Origin: Calidifontimicrobium sp964618555
GTDB lineage: Bacteria > Pseudomonadota > Gammaproteobacteria > Burkholderiales > Burkholderiaceae_C
Assembly (NCBI GenBank): GCA_964618555.1
Contig: CAZUBF010000126.1
Coordinates: forward strand, 1-10,659
DNA length: 10,659 bases
Reading direction: 5' to 3'
A program made the position numbers and the translations under genes. Below, piece by piece: positions 1 through 6,472 of the stretch (position 1 is its first letter; the number at the start of each line of letters is the position of its first letter). A model generated the notes under the pieces. The model had not been told where the DNA came from. It did not search any database and saw only the letters and a list, made by a program, of their open reading frames with translations.

Positions 1-693
1 AGACGCAGGTCATGAACGAAGGCTGGGCCACGTTCTGGCACTACAAGCTGCTGAACACGATGTACGACGACGGCTTTCTGACCGACGGCGTGATGATCGA
101 GTGGCTGAAGTCGCACACCAACGTGATCTACCAGCCGCCGGTGGGTCACCGCGCCTACTCGGGACTCAACCCGTACGCGCTGGGCTTCGCGATGTACACC
201 GACCTCAAGCGCATCTGCGAGGCGCCCACCGACGAGGACCGCCACTGGTTTCCCGACGCCGCCGGAAAGCCCTGGTTGCCGACGCTCGACCACGCGNNNN
301 NNNNNNGACGAGAGCTTCGTCGGCCAGTACCTCAGCCCCAAGCTGATGCGCGACTTCCGCCTGTTCGCGATCACCGACGACGAGGACGAGCCCGAGCTCG
401 AGGTCAGCGCGATCCACGACGAGGCGGGCTACCGCCGCGTGCGCGAGATGCTGTCGCGCCAGTACGACCTCGGCTCGCGCGAACCGAACATCCAGGTGTG
501 GAACGTCAACCTGCGCGGCGACCGCGGGCTGACGCTGCGCCACCAGCAGCACAACGACCGCCCGCTGGCCGACACGGCGCACGAGGTGCTCAAGCACGTC
601 GCGCGGCTGTGGGGCTTCCCGGTGCTGCTCGAGAGCGTCAACGGCCGCGGCGACGTGACCAAGCGCTGGACGGTGGCGCCGCCGGCGGCATGA
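1..693 (+). CDS. spoVR: SpoVR-family protein, 3' part (5' end outside window, interrupted by assembly gap)
   Basis: The C-terminal ~230 residues of a SpoVR/YcgB-like cytoplasmic protein of unknown biochemical function. In enterics and many other proteobacteria the gene usually travels with prkA (yeaG) and yeaH, a stress/stationary-phase kinase module; those would lie upstream, outside the window. The sequence shows the hallmark MNEGWATFWHY at 12-44, then LNPYALGF, and after the gap DESFVGQYLSPKLMRDFRLF, EPNIQVWNVNLRGDR and a TLRH...LKHVARLWGF block ending at TGA 691-693. The ATG at 12 is internal: the frame is open to the window edge and family members are about 500 aa. Codons before the N gap are in frame 3 and codons after it in frame 1, so the translation is broken only by the gap. 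Family assignment is firm; the molecular role is not known to me. Confidence 0.93.
297..306. other. Assembly gap of 10 Ns inside spoVR
   Basis: Ten Ns separate two halves of one SpoVR protein. The left half ends ...TLDHA in frame 3 and the right half resumes DESFVGQY in frame 1. A true insert must be a multiple of 3 (9, 12 or 15...), so 10 is a placeholder and not a measured length. SpoVR proteins I recall have about five residues (of the MRDFK kind) between these blocks, which suggests roughly 15 missing nt. Confidence 0.95.
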
Positions 694-715
694 AACGCGG
701 CGCGCGCGGGCGGGG

Positions 716-737
716 CTGCGGGCCTCAGCGCCCGCAG
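716..737. terminator. GC-rich stem-loop between convergent genes
   Basis: CTGCGGGC (716-723) and GCCCGCAG (730-737) form a perfect 8-bp stem with a 6-nt loop. It sits 22 nt past the spoVR stop and overlaps the last codons of the convergent methyltransferase. There is no T-run on either side, so intrinsic termination would be weak; a role as a bidirectional 3'-end barrier or in Rho-assisted termination is inference. Confidence 0.35.
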
Positions 738-1429
738 GCGTCGGCGGCGTGCAGCTCCCAGATCCACGCCGGCGGCAGGTTGTGCCAGATCGTGCGCCGG
801 CATCGCCACTGCAGCGGTGTCGCGCCGTCGGTCTCGAACGGCGCGCGCGGCTGATACGTGTACTGCACCAGGCGCCGGCGCGGGTCGGCGAGCAGGAAAC
901 CCTCGATCGCCGCACGCGTGCGCGCGTGCCAGTAAGGCGGCAGCGATCGGAACGGCAGCGACGACACCAGCACCACGGCCTCGCCGGTCGCCGCCAGCCG
1001 CTGCAGCACCTCGTCGGCCGGCGCGCAGCGCACGTCGACATCCGGGAAGCGCCGCGCCAGCGCGGCGGCCCAGTGCGGGTCGATCTCGACCGCGGTGAGC
1101 GCGCCGGCGGCGTGCCGCTCGAGCAGCGCCGCGGTGACCGCGCCGGTGCCCGCGCCGAGCTCGACCACGCGCTCGGCCCCTTCGGCGGCCACGGCCATGG
1201 CGCGGGCGAGCCGCGCCGACGACGGCGCCACCGCACCGACCATGCCGCGTCGCGCCACCGCGTGCCAGACGAAGGCGCCGGCTGCGGCCTGCAGGTGGCG
1301 CCGCACCTTGCCGCTGCGTGGGTCAGACCACAAGCGCGCCAGCATGCGGCGCGTCACGCGCGAGCGCGCGTCGAACGATGCACCCTGCGTCGTCTTGGCA
1401 TCCACTCCCGGCTTCCCTTTCGCTGACAC
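725..1429 (-). CDS. Class I SAM-dependent methyltransferase, phospholipid N-methyltransferase (PmtA)-like
   Basis: Encodes 234 aa with a Rossmann methyltransferase core. Motif I is VVELGAGTG (residues 88-96), followed by the acidic SAM-ribose end of strand 2, TAVEID (112-117). A motif IV-like SSLPFRSLP (156-164) and a C-terminal TIWHNLPPAWIW (213-224) resemble bacterial PmtA phosphatidylethanolamine N-methyltransferases and the rRNA dimethylase-like fold. The N-terminus is basic with no signal peptide or membrane span, as for peripheral membrane PmtA enzymes. The longest start is GTG at 1429; a GTG eight codons downstream (1405) has a better-placed AAGGGA upstream and may be the true start. 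It lies 49 nt downstream of the flavoprotein gene on the same strand. Substrate is unproven: phospholipid methylation is the best family guess, and another small-molecule or protein target is possible. Confidence 0.8.
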   Translation of the reverse strand: MSAKGKPGVDAKTTQGASFDARSRVTRRMLARLWSDPRSGKVRRHLQAAAGAFVWHAVARRGMVGAVAPSSARLARAMAVAAEGAERVVELGAGTGAVTAALLERHAAGALTAVEIDPHWAAALARRFPDVDVRCAPADEVLQRLAATGEAVVLVSSLPFRSLPPYWHARTRAAIEGFLLADPRRRLVQYTYQPRAPFETDGATPLQWRCRRTIWHNLPPAWIWELHAADACGR

Positions 1430-1460
1430 CCCGACCCCGACGGTACCACTGTCGCGTCAC

Positions 1461-1480
1461 GGCCCGGCCGAGGCCGGGTC
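1461..1480 (-). terminator. Possible weak terminator hairpin after flavoprotein gene
   Basis: CCCGGC (1463-1468), a 4-nt loop and GCCGGG (1473-1478) form a 6-bp all-GC stem. It is extendable by a G-C and a G-T pair and begins at the flavoprotein stop codon. No T-run follows on the minus strand, so read-through into the methyltransferase gene is plausible. Confidence 0.25.
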
Positions 1481-2897
1481 ACGGGGTAAAGATCTTGCCC
1501 GGATTCATGATGTTCCTCGGATCGAGCGCACGTTTGACCTGGCGCATCAGCTCGACCGTTCCGGCGCCGGCCTCGTCGACGAGGAAGCCCATCTTGTGCA
1601 GCCCGATGCCGTGTTCGCCGGTGCAGGTGCCCTCGAGCGCGATCGCGCGCTGCACCATGCGATGGCTCATCGATTCGGCCTTCGCGCGCTGCTCGGCGTC
1701 GCCGTCCTTGACGAGGTAGGCGAGGTGGAAGTTGCCGTCGCCGACATGGCCGACGATGTAGTACGGCAACCCGGTCGAGTCGGCGTCGGCGACACTCGAA
1801 CCGATGATCTCGGCCAGCCTCGAGATCGGAACGCAGGTGTCGGTGGTCACGCTGCGGCAGCCGGGGTGGGCCTGCATGCCCGCGAAGTAGGCCTTGTGGC
1901 GCGCTGTCCACAGGCGCGTGCGCTCCTCGGGTGTGCTCGCCCACTCGAAGTCCTCGCCGCCGAGTTCGGAGGCGATGGCCTGCACGGTCTCGGCCTGCTC
2001 CTTGACCGACGCTTCGCTGCCGTGGAACTCCATCAGCAGCATCGGCGACTCGCGCAACCCCAGCCTGCTCTGCGCGTTGACCATGCGCACCGCGTTGACG
2101 TCGAGCAGCTCGCAGCGCGCGATCGGCACGCCCATCTGGATGACCTGGATCGTCGCGTTGACCGCGCCGGCGATGGTCGGGAAGTGGCAGATCGCCGCAC
2201 TCACCGCCTCGGGCAACGGATACAGCTTCAGCGTGACCTCGGTGATCACGCCGAGCGTGCCTTCGCTGCCGACGAACAGCCGGGTCAGGTCGTAGCCGGC
2301 CGAAGACTTCTTCGCCCGCGTGCCGGTGCGGATCACCTCGCCCGAGGCAGTGACGACGGTGAGGCCCAGCACGTTCTCGCGCATCGTCCCGTAGCGCACC
2401 GCGTTCGTGCCGCTGGCGCGGGTGGCCGCCATGCCGCCGAGGCTCGCGTTCGCCCCGGGGTCGATCGGGAAGAACAGCCCCGTGTCCTTGATCTCGCGGT
2501 TCAGCTGCTCGCGCGTCACGCCGGCCTGCACGGTGACGGTCAGGTCTTCGGGGTTGAGGCGCACGATCTGCGTCATGCCGGAGACGTCGACGCTCACGCC
2601 GCCCTGCACCGCGAGCAGGTGGCCTTCGAGCGACGAGCCGGTGCCGTACGGGATCACCGGCACCGCGTGTGCGGCAGCGAGGCGCACGACCTCGGCGACC
2701 TCGTCGGTGGTCTCGCAGAAGACGACGACGTCGGGCGGTGTCACCGGAAACGGGCTCTCGTCGCGGCCATGCTGCTCGCGCACCGCGGCGGCGGTCGAGC
2801 AGCGGTCACCGAAGCGCGCGCGCAACGCGTCGAGCATCGGCGCCGGCGGCGGCCGGCGTCCGGCGGACTGCAGCGCGTCGTTGACCGGGGCATTCAT
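1479..2897 (-). CDS. FAD-linked oxidase, D-lactate dehydrogenase (cytochrome)/GlcD type
   Basis: Encodes 472 aa, the usual length for single-chain D-2-hydroxyacid dehydrogenases of the VAO/PCMH flavoprotein family. The FAD_binding_4 domain (about 50-230) contains PYGTGSSLEGH (83-93), the pyrophosphate-binding loop, and FVGSEGTLGVITE (208-220). The FAD-oxidase_C domain carries GHVGDGNFH (383-391), GEHGIG (427-432) and the terminal DPRNIMNPGKIF. SSLEGH and the close overall fit favour a D-lactate dehydrogenase-like (LDHD/Dld2) enzyme that oxidises a D-2-hydroxyacid to a 2-oxoacid and passes electrons to cytochrome c or quinone. GlcD of glycolate oxidase is the main alternative, but no glcE/glcF neighbours are present. 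An ATG at 2897 was chosen over the GTG one codon earlier because AGGAG (2909-2905) lies 7 nt from the ATG. Substrate is not determinable from sequence. Confidence 0.92.
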   Translation of the reverse strand: MNAPVNDALQSAGRRPPPAPMLDALRARFGDRCSTAAAVREQHGRDESPFPVTPPDVVVFCETTDEVAEVVRLAAAHAVPVIPYGTGSSLEGHLLAVQGGVSVDVSGMTQIVRLNPEDLTVTVQAGVTREQLNREIKDTGLFFPIDPGANASLGGMAATRASGTNAVRYGTMRENVLGLTVVTASGEVIRTGTRAKKSSAGYDLTRLFVGSEGTLGVITEVTLKLYPLPEAVSAAICHFPTIAGAVNATIQVIQMGVPIARCELLDVNAVRMVNAQSRLGLRESPMLLMEFHGSEASVKEQAETVQAIASELGGEDFEWASTPEERTRLWTARHKAYFAGMQAHPGCRSVTTDTCVPISRLAEIIGSSVADADSTGLPYYIVGHVGDGNFHLAYLVKDGDAEQRAKAESMSHRMVQRAIALEGTCTGEHGIGLHKMGFLVDEAGAGTVELMRQVKRALDPRNIMNPGKIFTP

Positions 2898-2944
2898 CAC
2901 GGCACTCCTGGCGTCGCCGCACGGGTCGCGCGGGTCGTCGATCC

Positions 2945-2950
2945 ATTCTA
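2945..2950 (-). promoter_or_regulatory. Candidate -10 hexamer for the flavoprotein gene
   Basis: TAGAAT on the minus strand matches the sigma-70 -10 consensus at 5 of 6 positions. It would start transcription near 2938, giving a 5' leader of about 40 nt with AGGAG. No good -35 is visible at 16-18 nt spacing. Confidence 0.45.
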
Positions 2951-2974
2951 GGCAGCGCGCCGCCGGCGCACTGC

Positions 2975-2980
2975 TAGCAT
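2975..2980 (+). promoter_or_regulatory. Candidate -10 for the adenosyltransferase gene; possible leaderless start
   Basis: TAGCAT (4 of 6 to TATAAT) ends only 6 nt before the ATG at 2987, and no Shine-Dalgarno sequence lies in between. If used, transcription would begin at or next to the start codon, giving a leaderless mRNA. The -35 region is poor. It lies only 24 nt from the divergent -10 at 2945-2950. Confidence 0.35.
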
Positions 2981-2986
2981 CGCTTC

Positions 2987-3562
2987 ATGGCCAACCGACT
3001 GACGCAGATCGCCACGCGCACCGGCGACGACGGCACCACCGGCCTGGGCGACGGCACGCGCACCCGCAAGGACGCGCTGCGCGTGCATGCGATGGGCGAG
3101 GTCGACGAGCTCAACTCGTCGATCGGCGTGCTGCTGTGCGAGCCGCTGCCCGCCGACGTGCGCGAGCTGCTGGTCGCGGTGCAGCACGAGCTGTTCAACC
3201 TCGGCGGCGAGCTGTCGATCCCGGGCTACACGCTGCTCAAGCCCGAGGCCGTCGCGCGGCTCGACCAGGCGCTGGCGCAGCACAACGCGCAGCTGCCGCG
3301 GCTGAAGGAGTTCATCCTGCCCGGCGGCACGCGCAGCGCGGCGCAGGCGCACGTCGCGCGCACGGTGGCACGGCGCGCCGAGCGCGGCGTCGTCGCGCTG
3401 TCGGCACACGAGACGGTCAACGACGCGCCGCGCCAGTACCTGAACCGGCTCAGCGACCTGCTGTTCGTGCTCGCTCGCGTGCTCAACCGCGCCAATCTCG
3501 ACGGGCTCGGCGGCGACGACGTCTACTGGCGCAGCGAGAAGCTGGCGCGCTCCGACGGCTGA
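2987..3562 (+). CDS. Cob(I)alamin adenosyltransferase, PduO type
   Basis: Encodes 191 aa, the usual size of single-domain PduO-type ATP:cob(I)alamin adenosyltransferases, which transfer the 5'-deoxyadenosyl group of ATP to Co(I) corrinoid to make coenzyme B12 in the cytoplasm. Signature segments are all present: the N-terminal ATP loop TRTGDDGTTGLGDGTR (10-25), GEVDELNSSIG (37-47), FILPGGT (109-115), RTVARRAER (125-133) and YLNRLSDLLFVLAR (151-164). The protein is a predicted helical bundle without signal peptide. The first ATG directly precedes the family's conserved N-terminus, so the start is secure although it has no Shine-Dalgarno. The next gene starts 18 nt downstream, indicating an operon. 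No corrinoid synthesis genes or B12-dependent enzyme lie in the window. Confidence 0.95.
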   Translation: MANRLTQIATRTGDDGTTGLGDGTRTRKDALRVHAMGEVDELNSSIGVLLCEPLPADVRELLVAVQHELFNLGGELSIPGYTLLKPEAVARLDQALAQHNAQLPRLKEFILPGGTRSAAQAHVARTVARRAERGVVALSAHETVNDAPRQYLNRLSDLLFVLARVLNRANLDGLGGDDVYWRSEKLARSDG

Positions 3563-3580
3563 GCCGGGCCCGGGTTCGCG

Positions 3581-4738
3581 ATGGACGTGGAGCGCATTGA
3601 TGCGCTGGTCGTCGGCGCCGGGGTCGTCGGGCTGGCGGCGGCGCGCGCCCTGGCGCGCAACGGCCTGGACGTGTGGATCGTCGAGCGCGATGCCGGCATC
3701 GGCACCGGCGTGTCGGCTCGCAACAGCGAAGTGATCCACGCGGGGCTGTACTACCCGCCCGGCAGCCTGAAGGGGCGGCTGTGCGTGCGTGGCAAGCAGA
3801 TGCTCTACGCCTACTGCGGCGAGCGTGGCATCGCGCACCGCCGCTGCGGCAAGCTGGTCGTGGCGCACGACGACGCAGAGCACGGCAGGCTGCTGGCGTT
3901 GCAGGCGCAGGCGCAGGCCGTGGGAGTCGACGACCTGCAGCTGCTCGACGCCGACGCGGCGCGCCGGCTCGAACCCGCGCTGGCGTGCGCCGGTGCGCTG
4001 TGGTCGCCGTCGAGCGGCATCGTCGACAGCCATGCGCTGATGCTGTCGCTGCTCGGCGACGCCGAAGCCGGCGGCGCGGTGCTGGCGCTGCGCAGCCGCT
4101 TCGTGGCGGCGCAGCGCGTCGGCGGGCTGTGGCGCGTGCGCGTCGCGGCGGAGGACGGGTCGGCCGACGACGCGGTGTTCGACGCGCGCTGGCTCGTCAA
4201 CGCTGCCGGCCTCGGCGCACAGGCGGTGGCCGCGGCCGTCGAGGGGTTCCCTGCCGCGGCGATCCCGCCGCGCCGACTGGCCAAGGGGCACTACTTCTCG
4301 GCGGCGGTGCGAAGCCCGTTCACGCGACTGATCTACCCGGTGCCCGCCGACGGCGGCTTGGGCGTGCACCTGACGCTGGACCTGGGTGGCCAGGCGCGCT
4401 TCGGCCCCGACGTCGAGTGGCTCGACGTCGACGGCAGCGTCGACGACCGCGGGTTCGACTTCCGCGTCGACGCGTCGCGTGCCCCGGCCTTCGCCGCCGC
4501 AGTGCGCCGCTACTGGCCGGCGCTGCCCGACGGTGCGCTGTTGCCGGCGTACAGCGGCATCCGGCCGAAGCTCTCGGGCCCCGGCGAGCCGGCGGCGGAC
4601 TTCCGCATCGACGGTCCGGCGCAACACGGCTGCGGCGGCGTCGTGCAGCTGTTCGGCATCGAGTCGCCCGGGCTCACCGCGTCGCTGGCGATCGGCGAGG
4701 CGGTGGCCGCGCTTGTCGCCGGGGCCGATTCCGCGTAG
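3581..4738 (+). CDS. FAD-dependent oxidoreductase, L-2-hydroxyglutarate oxidase (LhgO)-like
   Basis: Encodes 385 aa of the DAO/glycine-oxidase flavoprotein superfamily, close to L-2-hydroxyglutarate dehydrogenase/oxidase. Dinucleotide-binding VVGAGVVGLAAARAL is at residues 10-24. The family hallmark ARNSEVIHAGLYYPPGS is at 46-62, and the C-terminal FAD-contact region LFGIESPGLTASLAIG lies near the end. Members oxidise L-2-hydroxyacids to 2-oxoacids with FAD and pass electrons to the quinone pool or oxygen. No transmembrane segment or signal peptide is evident. It is probably co-transcribed with the adenosyltransferase (18-nt gap). The ATG at 3581 has no clear Shine-Dalgarno but lies just before the FAD-binding strand, so the start is likely right. 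Exact substrate is uncertain; LhgO is the nearest characterised type I know. Confidence 0.87.
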   Translation: MDVERIDALVVGAGVVGLAAARALARNGLDVWIVERDAGIGTGVSARNSEVIHAGLYYPPGSLKGRLCVRGKQMLYAYCGERGIAHRRCGKLVVAHDDAEHGRLLALQAQAQAVGVDDLQLLDADAARRLEPALACAGALWSPSSGIVDSHALMLSLLGDAEAGGAVLALRSRFVAAQRVGGLWRVRVAAEDGSADDAVFDARWLVNAAGLGAQAVAAAVEGFPAAAIPPRRLAKGHYFSAAVRSPFTRLIYPVPADGGLGVHLTLDLGGQARFGPDVEWLDVDGSVDDRGFDFRVDASRAPAFAAAVRRYWPALPDGALLPAYSGIRPKLSGPGEPAADFRIDGPAQHGCGGVVQLFGIESPGLTASLAIGEAVAALVAGADSA

Positions 4739-4780
4739 CTCACGGGCATCGGAGGGCCACGCGACCCGCTCGGGGGGCGG

Positions 4781-4803
4781 GCCGGGTGCACCTCGGACCC
4801 GGC
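4781..4803. terminator. Stem-loop between convergent genes
   Basis: GCCGGGT (4781-4787) and ACCCGGC (4797-4803) form a perfect 7-bp stem with a 9-nt loop. It lies in the 70-nt space between the 3' ends of the LhgO-like gene and the convergent 103-aa ORF. No T-run is present, so its role as a bidirectional terminator is inferred from position. Confidence 0.35.
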
Positions 4804-4808
4804 GGCGC

Positions 4809-5120
4809 TCAGTACCCGGTGGTCATCGTGTCCACGTCGACGACGATGGTCGCGCGGTCGAGCGCGGCGGCAGCGGCACGCGCGTAGTCGCGCGCGTACG
4901 CGGCGTCGGCGAAGCCGCGCGGGCCGACTGCCGCGGCGATGGCGAGCAGCTTGTCGGCGCTGAGCACCTTGCCGCTGGCCTGCTGCAGCGTGCAGCCGTT
5001 GCTCTCGAACTGCGCGTCGAGCCAGGCGCGCGCGGCCTGCGGCGCCATCGGCTCGACGCCGTCGAGGGCGACGTCGAATTCCTCGCGTTCAGAGAAGCGG
5101 ACGAGCACGCGGCTGCGCAT
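4809..5120 (-). CDS. Hypothetical protein, 103 aa, downstream of aroG
   Basis: I do not recognise this family. The ORF starts with ATG at 5120, preceded by GGAG (5130-5127) at 6-nt spacing, and its codon use looks like its neighbours', so I believe it is a real gene. The product is soluble in appearance, with no signal peptide or membrane span. A charged N-terminal strand-like segment (residues 1-20, VLVRFSEREEFDVALDG) is followed by alanine-rich helical stretches (about 27-37 and 52-90), a single Cys at 43 and a C-terminal TTGY. It begins 49 nt after the aroG stop on the same strand with no strong terminator between, so it may be co-transcribed with DAHP synthase and come under the same attenuator. 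A link to aromatic biosynthesis is only positional. Confidence 0.75.
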   Translation of the reverse strand: MRSRVLVRFSEREEFDVALDGVEPMAPQAARAWLDAQFESNGCTLQQASGKVLSADKLLAIAAAVGPRGFADAAYARDYARAAAAALDRATIVVDVDTMTTGY

Positions 5121-5169
5121 CGGGGGCTCCGTGGGCGTCGGTTCGGCAGGCCCGCATCGTAGCGCGGCG

Positions 5170-6291
5170 TCAGCCGCGACGCGCCTGCACCGCGCCGGCC
5201 AGGATCTCCAGCACCTCGACCGACTGCTCCCAGCCCAGGCAGGCGTCGGTGATGCTCTTGCCGTACTCGAGTTGTGCCGGGTCGTCCTTGCCGGCGGTGA
5301 ACTTCTGGCTGCCCTCGTGCAGGTGGCTCTCGACCATCGCGCCGAAGATGCAGTGGCTGCCTGCGGCCACCTGCTGCGCGATGTCGCGCGCCACGTCGAC
5401 TTGGCGGCGGTGCTGCTTGGCGCTGTTCGCGTGGCTGCAGTCGATCATCAGCCGGCACGGCAGCTTGGCGGCCTCGATCTCCCGGCACGCCGCGGCGACG
5501 TGCCCGGCGTCGTGGTTCGGCGCCTTGCCCCCGCGCAGGATCACGTGGCAGTCCTTGTTGCCCTTGGTCTGCACGATCGCCACCTGGCCGTTCTTGTGCA
5601 CCGACAGGAAGTGATGCGCGCGCATCGCGGCCTGGATCGCGTCGGTCGCGATCTTGATGTTGCCGTCGGTGCCGTTCTTGAAGCCGATCGGCGCCGACAG
5701 CCCGCTGGCCAGCTCGCGATGCACCTGGCTTTCGGTGGTGCGCGCGCCGATCGCCCCCCAGCTGATCAGGTCGCCGATGTACTGCGGGCTGATCACGTCG
5801 AGGAACTCGCTGCCGGCCGGCAGTCCGAGCCGGTTGATGTCGAGCAGCAGCTGGCGCGCGATGCGCAGCCCTTCGTCGATGCGGAAGCTCTCGTCGAGGT
5901 AGGGATCGTTGATCAGCCCCTTCCAGCCCACCGTGGTGCGCGGCTTCTCGAAGTACACGCGCATCACCACCTCCAGCGTGTCGGCGAAACGTTCGCGCAG
6001 CGGCTTGAGGCGGCGCGCGTAGTCCATGGCCGCTGCGGGGTCGTGGATCGAGCAGGGGCCGATGACGACCAGCAGCCGGTCGTCCTTGCCGTGCAGCATC
6101 TGGCGGATGCGCCGGCGCGTGTCGACCACCAAGGTCTCCATCGGCGTGCCGCGGATCGGGAAGAAGCGGATCAAGTGCTCCGGCGGCGGCAGCGGGATGA
6201 TGTCCTTGATGCGCTCGTCGTCGGTCTGGCTGGTGCGGTCCGGCGGCGGCGCCTGCCGGGTGTCGGCGGCGTGGGCGGTCTTGGCGGTCAT
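5170..6291 (-). CDS. aroG: 3-deoxy-7-phosphoheptulonate (DAHP) synthase, class I (AroF/G/H family)
   Basis: Catalyses phosphoenolpyruvate + erythrose 4-phosphate to DAHP, the first committed step of the shikimate pathway to Phe, Tyr and Trp; cytoplasmic. The 373-aa product has the complete class I-alpha barrel: GPCSIHD (78-84, metal-ligand Cys80), EKPRTTVGWKGLINDP (115-130), GARTTESQVHRE (182-193), GFKNGTDG (203-210), IDCSHANS (His287), MVESH (Glu321) and ITDA (Asp349). The four metal ligands match E. coli AroG C61/H268/E302/D326 with a constant +19 offset, then +23 after a small insertion. The N-terminal DDERIKDI (24-31) resembles the segment near the AroG inhibitor site, preceded by an extra ~19 residues. 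Feedback specificity cannot be read reliably; the Phe-rich leader suggests phenylalanine control. ATG 6291 has AGGAG at 5-nt spacing. The frame stays open far upstream, but that is GC-driven. Confidence 0.96.
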   Translation of the reverse strand: MTAKTAHAADTRQAPPPDRTSQTDDERIKDIIPLPPPEHLIRFFPIRGTPMETLVVDTRRRIRQMLHGKDDRLLVVIGPCSIHDPAAAMDYARRLKPLRERFADTLEVVMRVYFEKPRTTVGWKGLINDPYLDESFRIDEGLRIARQLLLDINRLGLPAGSEFLDVISPQYIGDLISWGAIGARTTESQVHRELASGLSAPIGFKNGTDGNIKIATDAIQAAMRAHHFLSVHKNGQVAIVQTKGNKDCHVILRGGKAPNHDAGHVAAACREIEAAKLPCRLMIDCSHANSAKQHRRQVDVARDIAQQVAAGSHCIFGAMVESHLHEGSQKFTAGKDDPAQLEYGKSITDACLGWEQSVEVLEILAGAVQARRG

Positions 6292-6332
6292 CTCGGCTCC
6301 TGCGGGGGTTCGAAGGTCGGGGGTGAAGGGTG

Positions 6333-6365
6333 AAAAAAAACCGCCGGGGTTCACCCGGCGGTTTT
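6333..6365 (-). terminator. Rho-independent terminator in the aroG leader (attenuator)
   Basis: Read on the minus strand, AAAACCGCCGGG (6365-6354), the 5-nt loop TGAAC and CCCGGCGG (6348-6341) run into eight T residues (6340-6333). The core is an 8-bp all-GC stem, extended by four A-T pairs. This is a textbook intrinsic terminator for leftward transcription, yet it lies 41 nt upstream of the aroG start codon and not at a gene's end, so it should abort transcription before aroG. On the plus strand only four T follow the stem, and there is no rightward gene ending here for it to serve. Confidence 0.92.
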
Positions 6366-6415
6366 CAGGATTCGGTCGGCTCGTTCGTCTACGCGCTGTC
6401 CTCTCCTGCGCCGGG
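6354..6415 (-). promoter_or_regulatory. Predicted antiterminator of the aroG attenuator
   Basis: The leader segment CCCGGCGCAGGA (6415-6404) is complementary to TCCTG (6370-6366) plus CGCCGGG (6360-6354). The pairing gives 12 bp with a 5-nt AAAAC bulge on the 3' side. The last 7 bp use the 5' arm of the terminator, so the two structures exclude each other. The 5' arm covers leader codons Pro17-Gly20, just past the aromatic run. A ribosome stalled on the aromatic codons would leave it free, while one reaching the UAG at 6391-6389 would mask at least part of it. Pairing is seen in the sequence; the switch is inference. Confidence 0.75.
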
Positions 6416-6463
6416 GCGCCGCGAGAACCAAAAGTACGCAAAGAAGAACGTGCTGCGTGACAT
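6389..6463 (-). CDS. aroG leader peptide, 24 aa, aromatic-rich
   Basis: A small ORF, ATG 6463-6461 to TAG 6391-6389, encodes MSRST-FFFAYFWF-SRRPGAGEDSA. Seven of the eight residues 6-13 are aromatic (five Phe, one Tyr, one Trp), encoded TTC TTC TTT GCG TAC TTT TGG TTC. This resembles the enterobacterial pheA and pheST leader peptides, which sense Phe-tRNA charging. AT-rich TTT/TTC codons in a window this GC-rich are themselves unusual. The ORF lies between a promoter and an intrinsic terminator upstream of DAHP synthase, with an antiterminator arm in its distal codons. There is no Shine-Dalgarno; the predicted transcript start is about 2-4 nt before the ATG, so translation may be leaderless. 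Its product is probably not functional in itself. Confidence 0.85.
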   Translation of the reverse strand: MSRSTFFFAYFWFSRRPGAGEDSA

Positions 6464-6472
6464 GCCGGGGCG

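Noticed and set aside
1095..2951. A 618-codon plus-strand open frame.
   Set aside because: Antisense to the well-supported flavoprotein and methyltransferase genes; His/Arg/Ala-rich with no recognisable domain.
2948..4627. A 559-codon minus-strand open frame.
   Set aside because: Antisense to the adenosyltransferase and LhgO-like genes, both of which carry clear family motifs; composition is typical of a shadow frame.
6333..6365. Reading the A8/stem/T4 element as a plus-strand or bidirectional terminator.
   Set aside because: On the plus strand only four T follow the stem and no gene ends there. The T8 lies on the minus strand, directing it at the aroG leader.
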